A stretch of 34,951 nt of DNA from Erysipelotrichaceae bacterium (GCA_017533785.1 JAFWII010000032.1:1-34951), one strand, 5' to 3'. Shown: positions 13,607 through 22,010, counted from the first letter of the stretch. The notes: generated by a model not told the origin, from the letters alone. Translations and numbers: made by a program.

Positions 13607-15250
13607 ATGATTGATGTAACGAGTGTTGGACTTCCATCAATGAACATTTTGACTTGGGTTCTGGCCCTTGCTCCGATTGTTCTGGTTTTAGTCCTCATGC
13701 TAGCCTTCAAAGTAAGTGGCGCTAGAGCCGGTGTTATCGCATGGGTTTTAACCGCAGTTATCGCTTACTTCATTTTCCACGCTGGACCGGATGTAATTGG
13801 TGCCGGTACTGTTAAGGGTCTTTGGTCCACGATCAACGTCCTTTACATTATCTGGTCTTCCATGTTCCTGTACAACGTTGTTAACGAAACCGGTGCTTTC
13901 AAAGTTATCGCTGCTAAGTTCACAGAAATGACCAACGGTAACAAACTGCTCCAGCTCCTTATCCTTGGTTGGGCTTTCCCGACATTTATCCAGGGTGTCT
14001 GTGGCTTTGGTGTTCCGGTTGCTGTTGCTACTCCGCTGTTAATCGGTTTAGGATTTGATCCGTTAATGTCCGTTATCACAGCATTACTCGGCCACTCTTG
14101 GGGTATTGCTTATGGTTCCTTAGGTTCCATGTACGGTGTCTTAACAGGCTTATCCAACTACCCGAAGGAATCCGCTGAAAACCTGATGAAGGTTGGTATC
14201 TGGGGCGCTATCTTCTGTACAATCGGCTGTCTCTTAGTTGGTTTCTGCATCCTGCACAACTACGGTTCCAGAACTACTAAGAACGTTGGTAAGACAATGG
14301 CTGAAGGTGCTGTTGCCGTTATCTTCGAAACCGTTGTTATGGGCGCTACCCTGATCGGTATGGTCGCGATCTCTGCTCCGACTCTTGGCTGTTTCGCTGC
14401 TGGTGCTGTTGGTCTGATCCTTGGTACTCTCGTTCTGCCGAAGCTCCCGATGTACAAGCCGGTTGAAGGTGCTGATGCTGGTGAAAAGACTTCCTGGGGC
14501 GACTTCCTCAAGAACTTCTCCGGTTACCTGATCCTGGTCGTTGTCGTTTGTGCTATCATGCTGATCAACCCGATCAAGAACGCTTTAAACGGCATCGTTA
14601 CTCTCGGTCTGCACTTCAATGCTAACCAGTTAGGCGGCGGCTTAACATACGGTAACGCAGAAGTTGCTAAGTACTCTGGCTTAAAGTTCTTCACAATGCC
14701 TGGTTCTCTGATCCTGTACTCCACTGCTCTTGCTATCCTTTGCTATAAGTCCCTTGGTATGCTTCCGCAGGGTGCAATCGGTCAGGCTTGGCAGAAGACA
14801 ATCAAACAGTCCATCGGTTCCACAACTACAGTTATCCCGCTCACAATGATGGCTATGCTGATGGTTGAAGCTGGTATGACTAAGTACATTGCTTACGGTA
14901 TCGCTATGGTCGTTGGTAACCTCTACCCAATCTTCTCACCGTTCATCGCGTTACTTGGTGGTTATGTTACCTCTTCTGGTACATCTTCCAACAACCTGTT
15001 CACAAACCTGCAGGAAGACGTTGCAACCGTACTTGGTATCTCCGTTCCGATCATCCTTTCTTGTCAGACTGCAGAAGCTGCTCTGTCCAACTCCTTCTCT
15101 CCTGGTAACGCTGCTCTGGGTACTGGTGTATCCGGTCAGTCCGGCCGTGAAGGCGAAATCCTTGCAGCTACTGGCGTCTACAATGCTATCCAGTCCCTCG
15201 TATTAGGTGTTGTTGCATACATCCTGATCAAGATGGGCTTAGGTATGTAA
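13607..15250 (+). CDS. lctP: L-lactate permease family transporter 1
   Basis: Predicted lactate (or related 2-hydroxy acid) symporter of the Lactate_perm family in the cytoplasmic membrane; 547 residues, about 12-14 hydrophobic helices. The signature QGVCGFGVPVAVATPLLIGL lies near residues 126-146 and a GHSWGIAYGS segment follows. The C-terminal half has VTSSGTSSNNLFTNLQ and SNSFSPGNAALGTGVSGQSG. Codons are strongly biased to GGT, GCT, GTT and TTA, unlike the neighbouring GC-rich-codon genes but like the peptide-binding protein and pyruvate phosphate dikinase genes, pointing to very high expression rather than foreign origin. A 51-codon membrane protein gene follows 18 bases after the stop, in the same transcript. 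Confidence 0.9.
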   Translation: MIDVTSVGLPSMNILTWVLALAPIVLVLVLMLAFKVSGARAGVIAWVLTAVIAYFIFHAGPDVIGAGTVKGLWSTINVLYIIWSSMFLYNVVNETGAFKVIAAKFTEMTNGNKLLQLLILGWAFPTFIQGVCGFGVPVAVATPLLIGLGFDPLMSVITALLGHSWGIAYGSLGSMYGVLTGLSNYPKESAENLMKVGIWGAIFCTIGCLLVGFCILHNYGSRTTKNVGKTMAEGAVAVIFETVVMGATLIGMVAISAPTLGCFAAGAVGLILGTLVLPKLPMYKPVEGADAGEKTSWGDFLKNFSGYLILVVVVCAIMLINPIKNALNGIVTLGLHFNANQLGGGLTYGNAEVAKYSGLKFFTMPGSLILYSTALAILCYKSLGMLPQGAIGQAWQKTIKQSIGSTTTVIPLTMMAMLMVEAGMTKYIAYGIAMVVGNLYPIFSPFIALLGGYVTSSGTSSNNLFTNLQEDVATVLGISVPIILSCQTAEAALSNSFSPGNAALGTGVSGQSGREGEILAATGVYNAIQSLVLGVVAYILIKMGLGM

Positions 15251-15268
15251 TTGGAGGTAATTCATAGT

Positions 15269-15424
15269 ATGCCAAAGGCTGTTGTTAACAAGTTACTCGG
15301 TGTTTGCGCTGTTGTAGTTGGCGTTATTGTTCTCTACGTCACATTAGGTATGGGCACAACCGCTACTTGGATTGGCTTAGTTGTTTGTTTAGCAGCTATG
15401 CTGTTCCTCGCTAGCAAGTGCTAA
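15269..15424 (+). CDS. Small membrane protein 1 paired with lactate permease
   Basis: A 51-residue protein starting MPKAVVNKL, with two hydrophobic segments (residues ~9-27 and ~33-48) and a short TLGMGTTAT link, so probably a two-helix hairpin, ending in Ser-Lys-Cys. A strong ribosome binding site (GGAGGT, 15253-15258) is 10 bases upstream of the ATG, and codon use matches the highly expressed lctP before it. A related gene at 17321-17479 follows the second lactate permease: about 24 of 51 aligned positions are identical, including the MPxAV start, KL, an IGLxVC stretch, AA, FL and the final Cys. A pairing repeated twice implies a functional partner or regulator of the permease. I recognise no named family. 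Confidence 0.8.
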   Translation: MPKAVVNKLLGVCAVVVGVIVLYVTLGMGTTATWIGLVVCLAAMLFLASKC

Positions 15425-15450
15425 GCTAAAACAGTTATCCGACTAAAGTA

Positions 15451-15484
15451 AAAAAGATCACACGAAAGTGTGGTCTTTTTTTGT
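15451..15484 (+). terminator. Rho-independent terminator of lactate permease module 1
   Basis: GATCACAC (15456-15463), loop GAAA, GTGTGGTC (15468-15475), flanked by an A tract and followed by seven T residues. Confidence 0.93.
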
Positions 15485-15574
15485 CAGAACGCAGCTGCTC
15501 CTGCATCCGCAGTCGTTCTTTGCTGCCCGGAGTTTATGCGGTCCGGCGCTCAGTATAGCCAAAAAACCAAAAGT

Positions 15575-15604
15575 GTGACAAGATAACTATATAGCGACCA
15601 ATAT
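15575..15604 (+). promoter_or_regulatory. Weak candidate promoter for lactate permease module 2
   Basis: GTGACA (15575-15580) is a good -35 (5 of 6), but the best -10 at 18 bp, CAATAT (15599-15604), is poor. A separate promoter is expected here because a strong terminator precedes. Confidence 0.25.
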
Positions 15605-15634
15605 CGCAAAAAAGAGAAAGGGGAGTTAAGCAGT

Positions 15635-17308
15635 ATGATTCAAATGCCATCAACACTGCCTCCGATGAGTGCTCTCACCTGGATTCTGGCAATGCTGCCG
15701 CTGATCGTCGTGCTGGTGCTTATGTTCCAGTTCAAAGTCAGTGGTCCGCGTGCGGGCGTTATTGCCTGGGTCATCACCCTGGTCATTGCTTACTTTGTTT
15801 TCAAAGCCGGTCCGCAGGTCCTTCTTGCCGGAAGCATCAAGGGCGTATGGACGACTTTGTCCGTCTTATTCATCATCTGGAGCTCCATGTTCCTTTACAA
15901 TATCGTAAATGAGACCGGCTCCTTCAAGGTCATTGCCAATACATTTACCAGGTTAACGAACGGCAACCGCCTTCTTCAGCTTCTGATCCTGGGCTGGGCT
16001 TTTCCAACTTTCGTGCAGGGTGTCTGCGGCTTCGGTGTACCTGTTGCCGTTGCGACTCCGCTGCTGATCGGGTTGGGCTTCGACCCAATGCTTTCTGTCA
16101 TTACAGCACTGATGGGACATTCCTGGGGTATCACCTTCGGTTCGCTCGGCGCTTCCTACGAAGCTCTTTACACTCCGAGCTTTGGCGCCTGGGCAGGCGA
16201 ATGGGCAGGTACAGGCGCACCTGACGCCTGGCGCGCTCCGCTGGCGATGTGGGGATCGATCTTCATTGCGTTCGGCGGTGTGATCGTTGGTCTCTGCATT
16301 CTGCACCACTACAGGAAATATGTCCCTGAGGAGGAAAAAGGTTCTGTGATCCGGAAAGGATTGCCGGCCGTTCTCTTCCTGTCCATTGTTATGGGCTTAG
16401 TCATGGTCGGTGTATGCACATGGCTCGTTCCGAATATCGGCTGCTTCATTGCCGGTGCTGCTGGCCTTGGCCTCGGCGCTCTTGTTCTGCCGAAGATGAA
16501 AGCCTACAAGGGAACGGGCGAAGAATTCAAACCGCAGGAAGGCACACCGGATCTGTCATTTTTACAAGCATTCTCCGGTTACCTGATGCTGTTCGCGATC
16601 GTGCTGGTCTGTCTGCTTGAGGTAAAAGGCGTATTCTCCAATCCGATCAAACAGGCGCTTGCTTCGGTCAAGTTCGGTTATAACGCGGTTGAAAGCGTGA
16701 CCGGAACCGGCTTCACGACTCCCGCGTCCTTCCAGTCTCTGAATCTTACGACGCCCGGTGTTCTGATCGTTGTTTCCTCGATCGTCGCGATCTGTCTCTA
16801 CAAAGCTATGGGTGCTCTGCCGAAAGGCGCTGTCGGACGTTCCCTGATGAATACCGCCAAACAGTCCATCGGTTCAACGACGACCGTTATCGCAATGACG
16901 ATGATGGCTGTGGTCATGACCGAATCCGGTCTGACAACATATATCGCGTATGGTATTGCTGCCGTTGCCGGTTCTTTCTTCCCGTTCCTTGCGCCGTTCA
17001 TCGGCCTTCTGGGTGGTTTCGTTACAAGTTCCGGCACATCCTCCAACGTTTTGTTCGCCGGTCTGCAGTTTGAAGTTGCGAACGCGCTGAAGATCAGTCC
17101 GTTCATCATTCTGGCTGAGCAGACAACGGCGTCCTCGCTGTCCAATTCCTTCTCTCCGGGCAACGCCTCTCTTGGTACCGGCGTTTCCAACCAGAGCGGC
17201 AAAGAAGGCGAGATCCTGAAAGTTACCGGTTTCTACAATATGATCCAGTCTGCGCTCGTCGGCCTGCTCGGCATCCTGCTGATCAACGTCCTGCATATGG
17301 GTCTTTAA
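15635..17308 (+). CDS. L-lactate permease family transporter 2
   Basis: Second Lactate_perm paralogue, 557 residues, clearly homologous along its whole length to the protein at 13607. It shares the N-terminal SALTWILAMLPLIVVLVLM type start, QGVCGFGVPVAVATPLLIGL, GHSWGI, VTSSGTSSN and SNSFSPGNASLGTGVSNQSG. It differs by an extra ~20-residue stretch around residues 180-200 (AWAGEWAGTGAPDAW) in a loop. Its codons are the C/G-ending ones of the genome background, so it is probably less expressed than paralogue 1, and the two may carry different hydroxy acids or serve different conditions. GGGGAG lies ~12 bases upstream of the ATG. A small membrane protein gene follows 12 bases after the stop. Confidence 0.9.
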   Translation: MIQMPSTLPPMSALTWILAMLPLIVVLVLMFQFKVSGPRAGVIAWVITLVIAYFVFKAGPQVLLAGSIKGVWTTLSVLFIIWSSMFLYNIVNETGSFKVIANTFTRLTNGNRLLQLLILGWAFPTFVQGVCGFGVPVAVATPLLIGLGFDPMLSVITALMGHSWGITFGSLGASYEALYTPSFGAWAGEWAGTGAPDAWRAPLAMWGSIFIAFGGVIVGLCILHHYRKYVPEEEKGSVIRKGLPAVLFLSIVMGLVMVGVCTWLVPNIGCFIAGAAGLGLGALVLPKMKAYKGTGEEFKPQEGTPDLSFLQAFSGYLMLFAIVLVCLLEVKGVFSNPIKQALASVKFGYNAVESVTGTGFTTPASFQSLNLTTPGVLIVVSSIVAICLYKAMGALPKGAVGRSLMNTAKQSIGSTTTVIAMTMMAVVMTESGLTTYIAYGIAAVAGSFFPFLAPFIGLLGGFVTSSGTSSNVLFAGLQFEVANALKISPFIILAEQTTASSLSNSFSPGNASLGTGVSNQSGKEGEILKVTGFYNMIQSALVGLLGILLINVLHMGL

Positions 17309-17320
17309 GGAGGTCAAACA

Positions 17321-17479
17321 ATGCCTGTTGCTGTTAAGAAAAAACTGTTCGCGGTCCTTGCTGTAGTATGCGCTGTTGTCGCCTCACAGGTCGTATTTAT
17401 CAAAGGTGGGGAAGCGAGTTCCGTCATCGGACTGGCTGTCTGCGCTGCGGCCAGCGCATTCCTTTTCCTGGTCTGCTGA
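17321..17479 (+). CDS. Small membrane protein 2 paired with lactate permease
   Basis: A 52-residue protein starting MPVAVKKKL, with hydrophobic segments at residues ~9-27 and ~34-51, a short IKGGEASS turn, and a C-terminal Cys. It has a strong AAGGAGGT (17307-17314) overlapping the end of the upstream permease gene, so translation is coupled. It is homologous to the protein at 15269-15424, with one single-residue gap; both keep a Cys in the second helix (IGLAVC here) and at the last position. Codon use follows its own permease gene, implying that each pair has evolved as a unit. Function unknown. It is followed by a terminator. Confidence 0.8.
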   Translation: MPVAVKKKLFAVLAVVCAVVASQVVFIKGGEASSVIGLAVCAAASAFLFLVC

Positions 17480-17501
17480 GAACAGAAGGAACAAAGAGGA
17501 T

Positions 17502-17529
17502 AAGGATCCCTGCAAAGGGATCCTTTTTG
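17502..17529 (+). terminator. Rho-independent terminator of lactate permease module 2
   Basis: AAGGATCCC (17502-17510) pairs with GGGATCCTT (17517-17525), loop of 6, then TTTTG. Confidence 0.92.
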
Positions 17530-17564
17530 TATGCTTTCTGCAAAGGCTGTAGTAAGATGAATTC

Positions 17565-18926
17565 ATGAAAAAATTTCTGCCGGACCGGCCTTTTATGAAA
17601 CGGGTCCTGCTGGTCGCCCTTCCGCTGATGCTCCAGCAGCTGATCACTGTCTCTGTCAACCTGATCGACAACCTGATGATCGGGACTTTAGGCAATGACG
17701 CGATCTCGGCAGTTGCAGTCGTCAATAAATACTATATGATCGCCTCAATGGCGGTCACCGGTCTGACTGCTGCCGGCGCAGTCTTTGTCGCCCAGTTCTT
17801 CGGTGCCGGGAACGCTCCCAGCATGAAGAAGAGCTACAGTTCGATGATGACGACTTCAGTTGCGGTCACCGCAGTATTTATGATGATCGGCTTTTTCTTC
17901 ATGCGGCCGATCCTGCACTACTTCACGAACGAGGAAAGCGTTATTGCGCAAAGCGTCCTCTATATGCAGATCGTGCTGTTTTCCTATCTCCCGTACGCGG
18001 TGACACTATGTCTTTACAGTACGATCCGCGCGATCGGCGACACGAAAACGCCGTTCTTCTGCTCGATCATACCGGTCGTTACGAACACCTTTCTGAACTA
18101 TTGCCTGATCTTTGGCAATTTCGGGCTTCCGCAGCTGGGAATACGCGGCGCGGCGATCGCGACACTGACGGCACGTCTTTTGGAATGTGCAGTCATCGTC
18201 TTTATCTATCACCATAAAGAGTATCCCTTCAGGAGTTCCCTTTTATCCTATATAAAAGTGGACATGAAGATCACGAAACAGGTGCTGTCAAAAGCAGCGC
18301 CGCTGATGACGAACGAGATGCTGTGGTCTTTTGGTATGGCTACCCTGTTTAAGTTCTATGCGACCCGCGGAGCCGACGTCATGTCCGGATTCTCGATTGC
18401 AGGCACGATCTCCGATCTCTTCTTTACGCTGTTTGCCGGCATGGCAGCGGCTTCGACGGTCCTGATCTCGACGCCGCTCGGCGCAGACCGGATCGAGGAG
18501 GCAAAGTCCAACGCCTACCGTCTGATCGGATTCAGTGCAGGACTGGCCGCTGTATTCGGCGTCATGATGTACTCTTCTTCATTGCTGGTTCCAATCCTTT
18601 ACAGCCGGGTCTCGGCAGATGCGCAATCCTGCGCCAAAGTCTTTATCCGGGTCCAGAGCTGCCTGTTCTGGCTGTACATGGCTACGACGCAGTGCTATTT
18701 CATTCTGCGTGCCGGCGGTGATATGAAACACACCTTAATGATGGATTCCGGATTCATGTGGACGGTGATGATCCCGATCGTCGGCTGTGTGACTTATCTG
18801 ACGGCTGCGACCTATATCTGGATCTATCTCAGCGCTCAGGCCGCCGATCTGATCAAACTTGTATTTGCCTTCCATCTGGTATTTAAAGAGCAGTGGGCAG
18901 TCAATCTTACAAATAACAGCGACTGA
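17565..18926 (+). CDS. MATE family efflux transporter (second)
   Basis: 453 residues, about 12 helices, predicted cation-driven drug or metabolite exporter. RVLLVALPLMLQQLITVSVN and LIDNLMIGTLGNDAISAVAV at the N-terminus and GAVFVAQFFGAGN (~residues 66-78) are MATE-typical; a second-half repeat begins near LSKAAPLMTNEMLWSFGMAT. It belongs to a different branch from the transporter at 2282. The Shine-Dalgarno (AAGATG, ~17556) is weak. It starts 36 bases after the preceding terminator, so its promoter must lie within a very short interval; none is convincing. The YeeE/YedE-family gene follows 55 bases downstream without a terminator. Confidence 0.92.
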   Translation: MKKFLPDRPFMKRVLLVALPLMLQQLITVSVNLIDNLMIGTLGNDAISAVAVVNKYYMIASMAVTGLTAAGAVFVAQFFGAGNAPSMKKSYSSMMTTSVAVTAVFMMIGFFFMRPILHYFTNEESVIAQSVLYMQIVLFSYLPYAVTLCLYSTIRAIGDTKTPFFCSIIPVVTNTFLNYCLIFGNFGLPQLGIRGAAIATLTARLLECAVIVFIYHHKEYPFRSSLLSYIKVDMKITKQVLSKAAPLMTNEMLWSFGMATLFKFYATRGADVMSGFSIAGTISDLFFTLFAGMAAASTVLISTPLGADRIEEAKSNAYRLIGFSAGLAAVFGVMMYSSSLLVPILYSRVSADAQSCAKVFIRVQSCLFWLYMATTQCYFILRAGGDMKHTLMMDSGFMWTVMIPIVGCVTYLTAATYIWIYLSAQAADLIKLVFAFHLVFKEQWAVNLTNNSD

Positions 18927-18981
18927 TAAAGTTGATAAAAATTCTCTTGCATATTTGTGAAAAAAGATTATTCTTTAACGT

Positions 18982-20280
18982 ATGTCAAAAAACATCGTTA
19001 CGAAGAAAGAAGAACTTCTGAAGAAACAGCAGGAGGAAATACAGCAGAGAAAGAAACGGATACAGCGCCCGATCGCATTCATTCTGCTTCTGATCGCTGT
19101 CCTTTTCTGGTTTCGCACATATTCCCAAAACAGGCTTTCCGCGATCAATATGCTGATCGGCTTCGCTTTCGGTGCGGTCATGGCCCGCAGCAACTTCACC
19201 TTTACGGCGAATCTGCGCAACCCGGTCATGAAGAATTCCTACAAGTTCACCTACCTGCACTTTAAGATGACGGTGATCACCTGCATCGGCATCAATGCTG
19301 TCATCGCTCTCAAAAGCATGATGGGGACCTTTGACTGGGCGGCATACGCAAAAGAGCCGACACCGGTCTCGGTCTGGTTCTTCATGTCTGCCATCGTCTT
19401 CGGCTTTGGCGTCGGGATCCTCGGTTCCGCCGGATCCGGCATCATTAAGAAGGCGGCCAACGCTAAACTCGACTTCATCCTGGCAATGATCTGCTTCATC
19501 ATCGGTTCGCTGTTCGGCGTCATTCTCCGCACCAGTGTTACCGGTGCCTTCGGTGAGCGCCAGTACTATATGCCGGAACTCTTCGGCTGGCCGATGGCGA
19601 TCATGATCCAGTTCTATCTGTTCGTGATCTATTTCTATTTTGTCTATCACGGCGCCAAACAGTTCGGCACCTACGAGATGCGCGATACCGTTACGGTGCT
19701 GGAGATCGCCAGGCGGAAGATCCCGCTCGGTCAGAAGATCCACCGCATGGCGCATGAGATCTTTGTTTCCGGTATCGAAGCGAATATGGGCATCATCTAT
19801 ATCTCGATCATCTCGATCGTATACTTCTTCTTCAATTCCCAGGTCCTGGGCACCGGCATGCCGCTGGCCACTTTCGGTTATAAGGTCATGCATCTGCTCG
19901 GAGTGGATACGACATCTCTGCTCGGCACTTCGCTGGCAGCACAGATCGAGAGAGAAGTCTATGATCTTCCGAAAGTCGTGATGGTCGCGGGCTACGCCCT
20001 CGGCGCTGCCTTCGTTCCGCTGCTGCGCGGGGATTACAAACCTTCCGGCCTCGGTGACCGCAACAACATCATCCGCATGGTCGTCGGCGGCTTCCTGACC
20101 GGTGTCGGCGTTCAGGGCATGTACGGCGCCAATATCGGCGAAGTCTATGGCGCGATCTCCATGCTGTCGCTGTCCGGCTGGCTGGTCATCCCCTTCATCG
20201 TCGGCGGACTGTTCCTGGCAAAACCGATCCACGCGTATCTGGGCGGCGAAACAAGACCATTCCGCTGGGGCGGAGAGTAG
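18982..20280 (+). CDS. YeeE/YedE family membrane protein lacking canonical cysteines
   Basis: 432 residues, about ten helices in two pseudo-repeats after a charged N-terminal extension (residues 1-28, rich in K, E and Q). Family features are GFAFGAVMARSNFTFTANLR (residues ~60-79), GFGVGILGSAGSG and, in the second half, GGFLTGVGVQGMYGANIGEV plus SLSGW. YeeE/YedE (Sulf_transp) proteins move sulfur species such as thiosulfate and usually have Gly-Gly-Cys in the two equivalent loops. Here they read Gly-Ser-Ala and Tyr-Gly-Ala, and only two cysteines remain in the whole protein, so substrate or mechanism may differ. The ribosome binding site is weak. The zinc-ribbon gene follows after 32 bases. 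Confidence 0.78.
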   Translation: MSKNIVTKKEELLKKQQEEIQQRKKRIQRPIAFILLLIAVLFWFRTYSQNRLSAINMLIGFAFGAVMARSNFTFTANLRNPVMKNSYKFTYLHFKMTVITCIGINAVIALKSMMGTFDWAAYAKEPTPVSVWFFMSAIVFGFGVGILGSAGSGIIKKAANAKLDFILAMICFIIGSLFGVILRTSVTGAFGERQYYMPELFGWPMAIMIQFYLFVIYFYFVYHGAKQFGTYEMRDTVTVLEIARRKIPLGQKIHRMAHEIFVSGIEANMGIIYISIISIVYFFFNSQVLGTGMPLATFGYKVMHLLGVDTTSLLGTSLAAQIEREVYDLPKVVMVAGYALGAAFVPLLRGDYKPSGLGDRNNIIRMVVGGFLTGVGVQGMYGANIGEVYGAISMLSLSGWLVIPFIVGGLFLAKPIHAYLGGETRPFRWGGE

Positions 20281-20282
20281 AG

Positions 20283-20288
20283 TATAAT
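20283..20288 (+). promoter_or_regulatory. Possible -10 box before the zinc-ribbon gene
   Basis: TATAAT lies inside the small palindrome AGTATAATATACT (20281-20293) right after the YeeE/YedE stop codon. No -35 is evident, so it may be fortuitous. Confidence 0.25.
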
Positions 20289-20312
20289 ATACTCGCAAGG
20301 AGGTTTTGCAAT

Positions 20313-20936
20313 ATGGATCTCAATAAGAAGAGTTTTATGGAAAAATCTTACATGACGGGAAAGGACTTCAGCACCCAGAGTCTTGCCTACGCGCTGGCTG
20401 AGTATCTGGACCGCCGCAAGAATATGATCACCCAGACGATGCGCACCCGCCGCGGATACATCGTTCAGTGCAAAGGCGACGCCACCGCTGAATGGACCAA
20501 GTATCTTGGACTGGATGCCGCCCTCTCGGTCAATCTTGAGCAGTACAACGAACAGCTCAACGTTTCGATCGGCGTCGAAAAGTGGACGGAGAAACTCGGC
20601 ATCGCCGCTTTAGGTATCTTCGTATTCTCACCGCTGGTATTCACCTCCGGCATCGGCATCTTCCGCCAGATGTCCTTATGCACAGACATCTACTCCTTTA
20701 TCGAAGACTATATCGGTGAAAAACCGATCGGACAGACTTCCACTCCTGCGGCAAAGAAGGTCGAGACGATCATCTGCCCGCAGTGTGAGACAGAGAACCG
20801 CGGAGACGCGCAGTTCTGCAAATTCTGCGGCGAGGATCTGCGCAAGAAGGTGACAGCCTACTGTCCGAACTGCGCTACCGAACTGGAGGGTGATGAGCTG
20901 TTCTGTCCGAAGTGCGGCGCAAATCTTCGGGATTAA
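20313..20936 (+). CDS. Membrane-associated double zinc-ribbon protein
   Basis: 207 residues of unknown function. An N-terminal soluble domain (1-90) has no recognisable motif. A hydrophobic segment at ~95-118 (KLGIAALGIFVFSPLVFTSG and following) could be one membrane helix. The C-terminus has two zinc ribbons with Cys155-Cys158/Cys169-Cys172 and Cys184-Cys187/Cys198-Cys201, each ending in an FCxxCG-type knuckle. Zinc-ribbon tails of this DZR type usually mediate protein contacts. AAGGAGG is ~9 bases upstream of the ATG. It is probably co-transcribed with the YeeE/YedE-family gene and is followed by a strong terminator. Confidence 0.8.
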   Translation: MDLNKKSFMEKSYMTGKDFSTQSLAYALAEYLDRRKNMITQTMRTRRGYIVQCKGDATAEWTKYLGLDAALSVNLEQYNEQLNVSIGVEKWTEKLGIAALGIFVFSPLVFTSGIGIFRQMSLCTDIYSFIEDYIGEKPIGQTSTPAAKKVETIICPQCETENRGDAQFCKFCGEDLRKKVTAYCPNCATELEGDELFCPKCGANLRD

Positions 20937-20938
20937 GC

Positions 20939-20967
20939 AAAAAAGGAGGCAAAAACCTCCTTTTTAT
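20939..20967 (+). terminator. Rho-independent terminator after the zinc-ribbon gene
   Basis: AAAAAGGAGG pairs with CCTCCTTTTT around a CAAAAA loop, with an A tract before and T tract after, directly behind the stop codon. Confidence 0.93.
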
Positions 20968-20991
20968 TAGCATTTTATAAAAAAGTGTAAG

Positions 20992-21020
20992 TTGTAAATC
21001 TTTCACTGCTATTGTATAAT
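20992..21020 (+). promoter_or_regulatory. Promoter of the peptide transporter operon
   Basis: TTGTAA (20992-20997), 17-bp spacer, perfect TATAAT (21015-21020). It lies between a terminator and the first permease gene, 49 bases before the ATG. Confidence 0.8.
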
Positions 21021-21068
21021 TTGTTCAACTTTATATGAAAAGTTTTCATTAAAGGGGGAAGGGGTCTT

Positions 21069-22010
21069 ATGCTCAAATACTTACGCAAACGACTGGTCAT
21101 GATGGTATTCCTGCTTCTGGGAATGACTTTCATCGTGTTCGCCAGTCTGTACTTCGCTCCCGGTGACCCGGCCGAGATCGCTGCCGGTCCGAGTGCCACC
21201 ATGGAGGAGATCGAGCTGATGAGGCAGTACCTCGGTCTCGACCGTCCGTTCATCGTCCAGTACGGGACTTATCTCTGGAACCTTCTGCACGGTGACTTCG
21301 GTACATCGCTGATCACCCGTCAGCCGATCCTGAGCGAACTGCTTATCCGTCTGCCGAACACTCTGAATCTTGCGACCTCCGCCATGATCCTGGCATGCCT
21401 TATCGGCATTCCGCTCGGCATCGTCGCTGCGATCTACAAGGATACATGGATCGATAATACCCTGACCACCCTTTCCTTAGCCGGTATCTCGATCCCGAAC
21501 TTCTGGCTCGGCACGGTCCTCATCATTTATTTCTGCGTTCAGCTGGGCTGGTTCCCCACCGGCGGCATGAGCGAGTTTTTCTGGACCAAGACCGGTTTCA
21601 GGCAGGCATTCTTGCCTGCTCTTTCCTTAGGCATGCAGACCGCTGCCGGTTTTACCCGTATCGGCCGTTCCAGCATGCTGGATGTCCTGCAGTCCGACTA
21701 TATCCGCACCGCGCGTTCCAAAGGTTTGAGGGGTTCCAAGATCGTCTGGGTACACGCTTTACGTAATGCTCTGATCCCGATCGTCACCCAGATGGGTACG
21801 AGTTTCGGTTCCCTTTTAGGCGGCTCCATCGTTACCGAACAGGTATTCGCCGTCAACGGTATCGGCACCTACCTGATCAACGCGATCAACCAGCGTAACT
21901 ATAACGCCGTTCAGTCGACCGTTCTGGTCATCGCTTTCATGTTCCTGCTGGTCAACCTGATCGTCGACCTGCTCTACCTGGTCATCGACCCGCGTATCAA
22001 ATATGAATAA
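21069..22010 (+). CDS. dppB: Peptide ABC transporter permease (DppB/OppB type)
   Basis: 313 residues, six predicted helices; one half of the membrane channel of a dipeptide/oligopeptide importer. The family start MLKYLRKRLVMMVFLLLGMT with FASLYFAPGDPA, the IEQYLGLD-type segment (here MRQYLGLDRPFIVQYGTYLW) and the EAA loop RTARSKGLRGSKIVWVHALR (~residues 218-238) that contacts the ATPase are present. GGGGGAAGGGG lies upstream of the ATG. It is the first gene of a six-gene operon in the order dppB-dppC-dppA-dppD-dppF-ggt and starts downstream of a good promoter. Whether di-, oligo- or gamma-glutamyl peptides are carried is not settled by sequence. Confidence 0.93.
   Translation: MLKYLRKRLVMMVFLLLGMTFIVFASLYFAPGDPAEIAAGPSATMEEIELMRQYLGLDRPFIVQYGTYLWNLLHGDFGTSLITRQPILSELLIRLPNTLNLATSAMILACLIGIPLGIVAAIYKDTWIDNTLTTLSLAGISIPNFWLGTVLIIYFCVQLGWFPTGGMSEFFWTKTGFRQAFLPALSLGMQTAAGFTRIGRSSMLDVLQSDYIRTARSKGLRGSKIVWVHALRNALIPIVTQMGTSFGSLLGGSIVTEQVFAVNGIGTYLINAINQRNYNAVQSTVLVIAFMFLLVNLIVDLLYLVIDPRIKYE

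Noticed and set aside
13607..15250. Horizontal transfer of the first lactate permease based on different base composition
   Set aside because: The same codon bias occurs in dppA and ppdK, so high expression is the simpler reading.
18985..20298. A 437-codon - strand frame opposite the YeeE/YedE-family gene
   Set aside because: Asp/Glu/His/Arg-rich composition typical of an antisense shadow of a membrane protein gene; the + strand frame has clear family motifs.
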